From NCBI GenBank assembly GCA_023055425.1, contig JALGPY010000001.1, positions 136,301,368 to 136,365,367 of the forward strand: a stretch of DNA of 64,000 bases. The letters are read 5' to 3'. Position numbers and translations under genes: made by a program. This document shows positions 55,886 to 64,000 of the stretch, one piece after another (position 1 is the stretch's first letter; each line of letters opens with the position of its first letter). Origin of the DNA: Linanthus parryae. Its lineage: Eukaryota > Streptophyta > Magnoliopsida > Ericales > Polemoniaceae. The notes beneath the pieces are model-generated. The model was not told the DNA's origin, did no database searches, and worked only from the letters and a program-made list of their open reading frames with translations.

Positions 55886-56660
55886 TTGCTAACTACAATA
55901 TCTATAAGTATTGAGACGCTTTAGAATACTATAGAAATTATCATGTATTTAATAGAAGCATTAGGGGCCTTGTTGTACAAGTTTGTATAATCAAAGTACC
56001 ATGTGTAAAATATAGAGAACTCTAGATAGTTGTGGATGAAAGAGCCACCGACTTTGCACTGCTATAAATATCATAAGTTTAACTAACTTTCAACTAACTA
56101 ATCAATATTTCACTTCTCCACTCCAATAGTGCTACGCCCTTGTTACAAGTATCTCCACTATCATTCAACTTTACACTCCATCTCACTTTAGTCCATCTCA
56201 ATCAAAAACCTTTATACACACTTCCACTTCACTCCTCTCCTACAACCAACCAAGACCAAAATAACACACCCTCTCAATCCATTAAACATGTACCAGACCA
56301 GGCATATGGCTTACATGTCTAAGTGATGCTCAATGTTGGTCTCTAACAAACTATTACAATAACGAGGAATTTAAGGAGAATTATTACATGAAAGAAGAAC
56401 AGTCTAACTTGAAAGAAGATGACCTCCGCCCAATTGATCCACCAAATATTCAAGCTTTTCAATCATACTCTAAGTAAGCCAAACAATAGTTCAAAGAAGA
56501 CCACTTTATCATTATACCGAAAATCTAAAAGTTAAAAAGTTGAACTAACCATTGCGACAAATGAGCATGTAGATTGTCCTGGACCACTATAAGCTCTCCA
56601 TCTACGACCTAGAAACAAACAATGAGGAAAATCTTGAGATATATACTCTTATTTCCTACA
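55886..56660. other. Non-coding downstream of copia remnant
   Basis: No gene seen. This may hold the decayed 3' LTR of the copia remnant. The sequence at 56,060-56,280 has a TATAAATA word followed by C/T-rich sequence, as an LTR leader would, but no matching copy exists in the window. Confidence 0.35.
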
Positions 56661-56662
56661 TG

Positions 56663-57912
56663 TGTAATAACCCACATTTTTACGAATATTTTAAATATAC
56701 TTAAATGTTAATTTTATACTTTAATGTCATATTATTTTTATTTTAACAATTGAATGTATTATTTGTGAAGTAGCATGTTAAGACATACATGTTTCTATTT
56801 ATTTACATATTCGTGTGATAAGGAATAACTGCTTATATTTATTGATTGACTTATGTGTATAGAAGATTGCATGAAAAAGGAAACTAAATTATAGAGATGG
56901 TTTGGTATAGTGATATTATTTTGAAAATATCAGGAACTTAAGGATAAGAACAAAATTGTGTCAAGCTTATCATCACTGGCTTGTTGGCACAGTGGTAATG
57001 GATGTGTTTCCAGCTCCTTGTCTGCCTGGGTTCGAGTCACCTGCCTGTCAACATTCTGCTTCGTATTTTGAATAGTCATTGCCTACTATTTGTACTAGTC
57101 TCCCCCAACTTTCTCTTAAATGACAGTGACCACCCCCCAGCAGCCAACCCCTATAAATAGAGCATTTCCTCTTCATTTCAAAAGTACACCTTCCTCCCCC
57201 CTCTCCTCTAAATATTCATTTTGAGAGTTGTTGTTCCAATTATATTCCGGATTCGAAACGCTATTATTTTTATTAGTTTCTCAACTTATTTGAGATTCTA
57301 AAAAGAGAGATTTGTCAATTTTACTAGCAAAACACCCGAATCATTACTGGAGCTATGCCGATTCATTTCAAAAGAATATTTCCGACTTCCGAATAAAGGT
57401 AGGGGAAATATAGTTTTCACGTCTAGTGTAATTACGGTCTATACATGATAATATGCTTATATCTTGATTGTTAAGTTATTGTATGTTATTCTCATGATGT
57501 ATAAAACATGATAATTATGTGATTCGTGATCGATGTTACAGTTTAATTGATTATTATATTTATACGTCAGTGGTTAGGCGGTACCTACTGGTCCTTTTGA
57601 TCATCCTAAAATATCTACAGGTACCGGAACAGGTCGATCAGAGACTATAGACGGATTAGATTTATAGAGTTTTGAATTAATTGTAAAATTTGTTAAGAAA
57701 TGTGTATTTGATATTTGTAAATGATTTTTTTTCAAATGAATAGGGAAATGATGATTTTATTCGAAATGGAAAAGAGTTGTATTTTTCTAAGCTTCCGCTA
57801 TTTTATCGAAAAACGAAAAGGTTCGTATTTTCGTCGCGGCCGAAAAAGCGCGCGTTTACTCCGATAAATTTGTAACCAATGTAAAGCGAAAGAAAATGTA
57901 TGGGTCGTGACA
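56663..57912 (+). mobile_element. Solo LTR of a gypsy-like family, 1.25 kb
   Basis: It starts TGTAATAACCCAC and ends GGGTCGTGACA, imperfectly inverted. The flanks ACATG (56,658-56,662) and ACACG (57,913-57,917) are a 5-bp duplication with one mismatch. A TATA box, CCCTATAAATAGAG, lies at about 57,149-57,162. The block CAGTGGTTAGGCGGTACCTA is shared with the solo LTR at 4.6-5.8 kb, so both belong to one broad family. There is no coding region. Confidence 0.75.
56978..57052 (+). mobile_element. tRNA-like segment inside the LTR (possible SINE head)
   Basis: TTGGCACAGTGGTAATGGAT fits a Pol III A box, and GGGTTCGAGTCAC, about 45 bases on, fits a B box. The segment has no tRNA fold that I can complete and no tail, so it may be a truncated SINE that landed in the ancestral LTR, or a chance tRNA-like sequence. 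Confidence 0.4.
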
Positions 57913-57947
57913 ACACGCACTGGTTAGGGGCTCAAACCCTGCCACCT

Positions 57948-58835
57948 CCTGCTTCGTATTTTGAATAGTCATTGCCTATTATTTGTACTAGTCTCCCCCA
58001 ACTTTCTTTTAAATGACAGTGACCGCCCCCCAGCAGCCAACCCCTATGAATAGAGCATTTCCTCTTCATTTCCAAAGTACACCTTCCTCCCCCCTCTCCT
58101 CTAAATATTCATTTTGAGAGTTGTTGTTCCAATTATTTTTCGGATTCTAAACTCTATTATTTTTATTAGTTTCTCAACTTATTTGAGATTCTAAAAAGAG
58201 AGATTTGTCAATTTTACTAGCAAAACTATACCCGAATCATTACTAGAGCTATGCCGATTCATTTAAAAAGAATATTTCCGACTTCCGAATAAAGGTAGGG
58301 GAAATATAGTTTTTTTTTTTAGAAAAGAATATAGTTTTCACGTCTACTATAATTACGGTCTATACATGATAATCTGCTTATATCTTGATTGTTAAGTTAT
58401 TGTATGTTATTCGCATGATGTATAAAACACGATAATTATGTGATTCGTGATCGATGTTACAGTTTAATTGATTATTATATTTATACGCCAGTGGTTAGGC
58501 GGTACCTACTGGTCTTTTTGATCACCCAAAAATATCTAAAGGTACCGGAACAGGTCGATCAGAGACTATAGACGGATTAGATTTATAGAGTTTTTAAGTT
58601 AATTTAAATTTGTTAAGAAATGTGTATTTGATATTTGTAAATGATTATTTTTCAAATGAATAGGAAAATGATGATTTTATTTGAAATGGAAAAGAGTTGT
58701 ATTTTTCTAAGCTTCCGCTATTTTATCGAAAAACGAAAAGGTTCGTATTTCCGTCATGGCCGAAAAAAGCGAGCGTTTACTCCGATAAATTTGTAACCAA
58801 CGTAAAGCAAAAGAAAATGTACGGGTCGAGACAAC
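57948..58835 (+). repeat. Tandem partial second copy of the LTR
   Basis: From CTGCTTCGTATTTTGAATAG to GGGTCGAGACAACAAGCACT this repeats 57,054-57,923 at high identity, in the same orientation. Small differences include a poly-T insertion at about 58,310-58,321. It lacks the first 390 bases of the LTR. A 24-base spacer (57,924-57,947) that ends like a SINE B-box variant separates the two copies. Confidence 0.9.
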
Positions 58836-58839
58836 AAGC

Positions 58840-59310
58840 ACTGGTATAAATATGTTCTCTTATTTCAATTGAAAAATGGGTTTATAAATACATGCATACA
58901 TATTAACACACACAGATACACACACACATATTTAAATCACAAAGTGTTTGAATACATGTAGCTTGGAAGCTCACAAATGGAGGAAATGAGTTCCCTAAAA
59001 TCATCAATATTTCCCAAATAAATTTATTCAAAACAGAACTTCCGTTAGAAATTAGAGAATGAAGAAATTGAACTTGCACTTTACCAAGTTCTGCACCACA
59101 ATCGGTAAAACTTCATAATAGTATTCTCAAATATGTTATCCGCAAGTTGTAAAAGGAAAAAGGAACATTCTAAACTTATAAATGTTCTTATTTGCAATCC
59201 TTTGTTCTAGAAGCATCAAAACTAATCACACGCACAAATGTGCCCATTTGCCTGAGCATAAATTGTAGTACTTGGTAATTACAAAGCGTATCATAAATTT
59301 GAATATTTTA
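58840..59310. other. Non-coding; segment related to 61.3 kb
   Basis: The part at about 59,195-59,250 (ATTTGCAATCCTTTGTTCTA, ATCAAAACTAATCACAC) recurs in diverged form at about 61,305-61,360, so these are two copies of an unidentified repeat. No coding content. Confidence 0.45.
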
Positions 59311-59314
59311 TAAA

Positions 59315-59447
59315 TGATTAAATGAATATTTAGAGTTAATATTGTGGAACAAAATGCAAAGAATATGGGTAAAATACACTTTCAAGCCCTTTAGTTTAAA
59401 TGAAGGACACTTTCACCCCTTAGAAGTGATGAACTTCAAGAAACTTA
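59315..59447 (+). repeat. Dispersed repeat, second copy of 9,610-9,780
   Basis: This shares ATGAATATTTAGAGTTAATA, TTGTGGAACAAAA, GGGTAAAA, ACACTTTCA and GAACTTCAAGAAACTTA with the copy at 9.6 kb. It is cut at ACTTA by the LTR that starts at 59,448, whereas the 9.6-kb copy continues uninterrupted with CACCCCATAAAC. Confidence 0.75.
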
Positions 59448-60660
59448 TGTTGGAATTGTGCTCTAGAGGCAATCAATTTATCATGACAATTATATGGACT
59501 TGCTATTCATTATGTTTTTGATATGGAATATGTTAACATGAATGAAGTCCTTAGAATATAAATGTCACATTCTTTAATATCCCTAGTCGAGTACTACAGT
59601 TAATTAAGATGACTGTATGTCATCGAAACTAGTATGTAGGCAAATTGATATGGGGATATCAAGTCTAACACATGGGTACGCATTAGGAGTAGTGGCGTTC
59701 TGGATGACCCGCCATGAGAAGGCTTCATGGGGGTTATGTGAATGTCACAAACGCTTCTCATAGTGACAATGGTGTTGTGATCCTTCGACTTGAAGTCACT
59801 AGATACTGTAGTTGTGAATTATCATGTTTTGATATCGTCAAACGTTACACCGTGAATGGGTAACTATAAAAGCAATAATCGGACATGATATGAAGCAAGC
59901 TGAGAGATGATAGTGATGTAGATAGGATTTGTCTCTCCCACATTACGGGAGTAAATATCCACGGCCTCTCGATGAGTGAGACTTAAGGAAACACATGACC
60001 ATGCTCAAATAAATCAATACGTGATATTGATGTTATTTGTTTATCTAAGTCTACTCACAGATCGAGAAACTATAAATTGGATATACAAGTGTGACACTCC
60101 ACGTCTTGTGTCCAATCCGGATAGATGAGACAAAGGGATTATACAACACGATAACATTGGTCACGGATGTTTGTCAAAACAATGACTATTCATGTTAGTT
60201 GGGTAGCATTGATGTGTTGCTAGACACCGCTCAATGTTGGTAATTGTTACTACCAACGTAATAGGAATCTATAGGGTCACACACCAAAAGGATTAGACTG
60301 GAAGTAGATGTTAATTAGTTAGACTAATTAATAGTTAAAAGAATCAAGGATCAAAGTGCAACAACATGCATATTTAGTTGGACTAAATAGCATATTGAAC
60401 TAAAACAAAAGTTAATCCAAACTTTTGGATTTAATTAGTAGTGGGGCAGTATTATAATTAATAAGAGTTATTAATTATAAAAGAATAAGTTCAGCCCTAA
60501 TTTCATTATGATGAAAATTACAGCAAGGAATAGAGCACAAGAGGAGGCCGAACACCCCTAGACCCGACAGCAAGAGAGGCGCACAACCCTCCCTCCTCCT
60601 CTTCCTCCACTGTTGCTTCAATCTAAGTTATTTGGTTGAGCAATTGATATTGGTTGGTGA
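59448..60660 (+). mobile_element. Copia-type solo LTR, about 1.2 kb
   Basis: It starts TGTTGGAATTGTGCTCTAGA followed by GGCAATCAA. It contains GTGAATGGGTAACTATAAAA, GATTTGTCTCTCCCACATTA and CGGCCTCTCGATGAGTGAG. This plan (start, then an NGGGTNACTATAAA core, then a GATTTGTC...CTCTC block) matches a class of long copia LTRs known in plants. The left end sits in the dispersed repeat, whose unoccupied version is at 9.78 kb. The right end and duplication are not resolved, so the end given is approximate. Confidence 0.6.
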
Positions 60661-60983
60661 TGGAGCGATTGGTAATACATGAATGATGCTTTAAGTTACA
60701 TAAAAGCTTTTCAAAGTTAATTTACCAGGAAACCTCAACTTCAAATACTGTGGACATGATAACATAAAAGACATCCTTTGAATAACACCAATCACAACTC
60801 CAGCATTTGGAAGCATACTTAGAAGAGAAAAGAATTGCTAGTTAACATGACATGAGAATAAGAAAAGAAAATAGTATAATTGTCAAGAACGTGCCTGTGT
60901 AGTCATTAGAAGATAAACATATCTATAGTGGCACAGAAGAATTCCAAAAACAAACAACTAAAGATTGAGAATGAAGCTTCAAC
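60661..60983. other. Non-coding, nothing recognised
   Basis: AT-rich sequence between the solo LTR and the SINE target duplication. Confidence 0.5.
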
Positions 60984-60998
60984 AAAATAATAATTAGC

Positions 60999-61164
60999 AG
61001 CTAGGGCGGTAGCTTAAGTGGTAGAGTGCTGAAAGCCTCTGCATGAGTTCACGGGTTCAAACCCGTTTGTTGACAAAGAAAGTCTAAAAAAAAACCCAAA
61101 AAAAAAGAACAAAAAAACACACAAAAAAAAATACACAAAACAAAACAAAAAAAAAAAACAAAAA
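60999..61164 (+). mobile_element. tRNA-derived SINE with 15-bp target duplication
   Basis: The head has TAGCTTAAGTGGTAGAGTG (A box) and GGGTTCAAACCCG (B box) in tRNA spacing. A long A-rich tail broken by single C or G residues follows. CAAAATAATAATTAG (60,984-60,998) and CAAAATAATAACTAG (61,165-61,179) flank it, a 15-bp duplication with one mismatch. The head and tail plus duplication make this a clear SINE insertion, and it is not a functional tRNA gene. Confidence 0.85.
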
Positions 61165-61179
61165 CAAAATAATAACTAG

Positions 61180-61867
61180 TGAAGTCAGCTAAGATGTCAT
61201 GATTGGTCATACAGTGGAAACAAATATATTCAAATCATGCGGAACATGGACTCAAATTTTCATGGTAACAAATTGATGAATTATAAATATCAAACACACA
61301 AATGTGCCTATTTGCAATACTTTGTTCCAGATGTATCAAAATTAATCACACACAAAGATATAAGGAAATATTTGCGCAACTCCAAAAATTTGAATGTCTT
61401 CCTGCATCGGCTTTCACGGAGTCAAACATTAGGGGTAGGTGGAAATTTAATCAAGATTAACATAAGTGAAAAAAAAATTAATGTGTATACTGTATGAATA
61501 AAAAACTACTTGCAGAGCAAGATAATGCTTTGTCACCGCCACTCGAGGTGCACAGACATGGAAAAAATGATCAGTATGCAACTATTTACTGGAAGCGAAG
61601 TCATAAAAGTCCTTTCATTCAAGGGCCACTGGGTTCATGTAATAGCAGGAACTTTGCCTAAGACCCTAACCAAGATGCTAGGGGATGAGGTGGAGAAAGT
61701 GGCTGAGACGCAACAGCTGGGACTTTGCCTCAGACCCTGACCACAGGAGTAGCAAACTTTTTCTAAATTCAACATAAGAAAATTGTGATCAGAGATTATT
61801 CCTGTAAGCAGAAAATACGGCCTGATGCAGAAATAAATTTAGGGAAACAAACATACTTCTTTTACTT

Positions 61868-61899
<32 letters not shown>

Positions 61900-62800
61900 G
61901 TGTGTTTTACAGAAGGTATTTTCACTAAGCTCTGGCTCTAGGACTGACTACTTATTTAGTGGCGGCCAAGGATGTGTTGTTGGTGCCCTTGACACTGGGC
62001 TACACTGGTATTTCGCCCCATCGCACAAGCGTGCTTTTTGACCGACTGGAGGGGACTTTTTTCCTTTCGACAAAAAAGATATTGGGTGAATCATGCTCAA
62101 CCGATAGGGAGAGTGCTTCACCGGTTGAAAATTTATGTGGGGAGATTGGGTACTTCCGCAAACCTTCTCTCTGGTGATTACCTGTGATTACCTTATGATA
62201 GTATAGCTAGGACTACAACTCGGGCGGGTTGTGTGTTTTGGCTCATTGTGCATTAAGATTTGAAGAAAAATACCTGCCCGTGGGGAAGTGAAAACAAATT
62301 TAGCAATTTGACGTTGGTGAAAAAAGAGATTCTTGTGAAATAGTCTTCATTTTATTTCAGTCACATCTGTTGAAACTTCAGGCAGCTCATTCAATAGCAA
62401 AACATTGCATTCTTCCATGGTGGTGACTTGTATGATCATATTTCTCATGTAAGGTTCGTAGCAACAATGCCAACCAATTCTATATCTCCAACAAATAAAT
62501 TCAGACAAACGCAGTGAGCTTAACCTGTACTGATAGTTAACTACTGACCCTGTTTCGATATCATGGTTTGGTTAACCTCCACAAAAGGTTAACCAAACTT
62601 TAACCCAAAATTTGTAGGACCTACATTTCACTCATTTTCCTACTCATATAAAAGTCAAAACCTCAAAACCAAAACCATCAAATCCAAACATCTACCTGGT
62701 TTAGTTAACCAAACAAGTCCAACCATGTTATCCACTGTGTAGTAAATGACATTGGTTCAGCACCCTTAACAACCATAATTACAAAGCATTGGATATCGAT
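61180..62800. other. Non-coding, short repeats and frames
   Basis: This includes a (TTG)n run at 61,869-61,899. A pair GGAACTTTGCCTAAGACCCT and GGGACTTTGCCTCAGACCCT lies about 70 bp apart (61,649 and 61,719). Frames at 61,237-61,497, 61,510-61,740 and 61,959-62,177 have no recognisable domain. Confidence 0.45.
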
Positions 62801-62804
62801 CTCT

Positions 62805-63219
62805 TCAATCTCTTTCAATGAGATTTCGCACCTCGCGGTACCCGAAACGTGACTGCATATTGGCTGAGCAACGACTTGCAGGACTCAGCAGGTATAACCT
62901 GCAACGACCTACAACAAGTTCGACAAACTTCACCCAGTTTTCTTGGCATCCATTTGGAACTACAGCCATATTGCTTCTGGGCATTTCCAAGACTCTGAAA
63001 CATTTATATATGCTGTCCGTCACTTTCTGATGTTTTGGTAGTGAACTCTGCAGTAGATCACAGATATCGTAACACGTTATAAGGGAGCTGCGGGCTGTAA
63101 ACAGCAGTAGAAACAAAAAACTAAATATAAAACTGAGAAAATATAGATAGCTCCACCTGACTAAGTTTGTGGTATGCTTTAAGTAACACAGGCATGTACT
63201 TCTTCCTCATCAACCGGAG
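62805..63219 (-). pseudogene. Two possible exons of an unidentified gene
   Basis: On the minus strand, a 63-base segment between CTTTGCAG and CAG/GTGGAG (63,219 to about 63,157) reads LRLMRKKYMPVLLKAYHKLS. After a short intron, an acceptor at CTACTGCAG would join it in phase to SSLPKHQKVTDSIYKCFRVL and EMPRSNMAV. The pattern (xMxxxYxPxLxxxYxKL, then SLPxxxK) faintly recalls a region of plant Mediator subunit 15-like proteins. An alternative frame is open across the first segment, and other acceptors run into stops. I offer it as an exon pair of unknown gene, possibly decayed. Confidence 0.3.
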
Positions 63220-63229
63220 CTGCAAAGGA

Positions 63230-64000
63230 AACAGATGAAATATCAGAAACAGGTAAAGTGAGCTCCATTGCGAGTTTTGTGACAAGTGGCTGTTACCTCT
63301 ATGGTCAATTTATAACGACGTGCCCACATACAGGGAGATATTGGATGGAAGTATAACTTAAAGACTATTTTCAAAATAACTTCTCTATATGCCGGGTTAG
63401 AGAGGCAGAGTTGTATTCCAAATCCCGCTTAATGTATGAGTTTGTTTGAGGGGACAAGGCAAAGTTTTGAAATACGAGTTGAGTTGGAATCCTACCTATC
63501 AAGCATCTTTCTCACTCTACAACATCTTTTCTCCATCTCTCTCTGCAACAAGTCCCTCTCTCTACATTTTTTTTCCTCAAGCTCTCTCTCTCCATTAGCG
63601 GACGACTACTCTCAGATCTTTCGGACCTGTCATTCTGTTGCCGCTCCTGACTACAGATACACCGAAAGGTAGTAATTTTAGAAACCGGAAAAATCGGTAA
63701 AACCGGCCGGTTGGGCGGTTACGTTCAAAACTGGCTTTTTATGGGTTTTGGCCGGTTGGGCGGATAGCTTGACCGCACTGGTTCAGTCTGGTTTTTAAAA
63801 TATGCTTAATCCTAATGCTTAAGTTTACAGGGGGTGAAAGTGTCTTTTACCCTAGGAGGGTGATACTTCGTAGTCCATACCCGAATATTAGGAGATCTGT
63901 AATAGTCGAACTAAAACCAATCAATGTCCCAATCGGGATTTCCAATAATCATAATCAACGTTCCATTTGAGTTAATCTATAGAGTCTCAAAAGTATTACC
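63230..64000. other. Non-coding; relic of MITE end near 63.83 kb
   Basis: At about 63,823-63,853, GTTTACAGGGGGTGAAAGTG and TCTTTTACCCT are the inverted form of the MITE-like end seen at 9,655 and 59,370. At 63,700-63,770 the word GGCCGGTTGGGCGG occurs twice. The frame at 63,436-63,672 is C/T-rich and has no known domain. Confidence 0.45.

Noticed and set aside
60999..61075. Possible functional tRNA gene
   Set aside because: The acceptor stem cannot be closed, and the segment is followed by an A-rich tail and bounded by a target-site duplication, so it is a SINE head.
61959..62177. 72-codon frame starting MAAKDVLLVPLTLGYTG
   Set aside because: No recognisable domain, no paralog in the window, and no splice or regulatory context.

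Overview
This is plant nuclear DNA, most likely from a dicot. It is AT-rich and consists almost entirely of transposable elements in several layers of nesting. Their families are plant-typical: L1-type LINEs with a DUF4283-like ORF1 and a plant zf-RVT/RNase H tail, a Tekay-type Ty3/gypsy chromovirus, Ty1/copia elements primed by initiator Met-tRNA, Pol III SINEs, MITEs and a Helitron. I see no operons, rRNA genes, functional tRNA genes or CRISPR arrays. The species cannot be fixed from this window.

Layout, left to right. 0.16-0.54 kb: a broken duplicate of the gene at 14.8-15.4 kb. 2.2-8.5 kb: a decayed L1 LINE split by a 1.2-kb solo LTR with target-site duplication. 8.8-10.7 kb: a SINE, short duplications and a Stowaway-like MITE. 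10.83-14.07 kb: a probable non-autonomous Helitron carrying exon-like host gene pieces, including a RING-H2 exon, plus a LINE tail. 14.84-15.42 kb: a candidate three-exon gene on the minus strand. 16.53-17.11 kb: a MITE with long inverted ends. 18.10-27.83 kb: a minus-strand Tekay-like gypsy element with two 2.3-kb LTRs. It has lost gag and protease, and a 1.7-kb non-autonomous LTR element sits inside it, flanked by a perfect GACGA duplication. 27.83-33.35 kb: a second decayed L1 LINE. 33.35-39.37 kb: a minus-strand Ty1/copia element with 5' LTR, PBS, gag and pol, cut off inside RNase H at the LINE junction.

40.63-42.92 kb: a younger 5'-truncated LINE with a 737-codon open frame, a 33-base poly-T (poly-A) end and a 15-16 bp duplication. 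42.9-45.0 kb: mostly unrecognised DNA ending in an ABCA-transporter-like exon with a nonsense codon. 46.3-54.4 kb: two related long LTR-like blocks, one of them split by a 3.35-kb element with LTR-type ends. 55.2-55.9 kb: a copia RT/RNase H remnant. 56.66-58.84 kb: a solo LTR and a tandem partial second copy. 59.45-60.66 kb: a copia-type solo LTR. 61.0-61.2 kb: a SINE with a 15-bp duplication. 62.8-63.2 kb: possible exons of a minus-strand gene.

The genes here do not form a pathway. What the window records is insertion, decay, recombination and gene-fragment capture. The most unusual signal is a 14-bp palindrome (consensus TTCAAGGCCTTGAA) repeated about 15-20 times through the copia element. 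Copies are spaced at exactly 21 bp inside coding parts and mostly about 20 bp in the LTR, and the coding copies are read in different frames.
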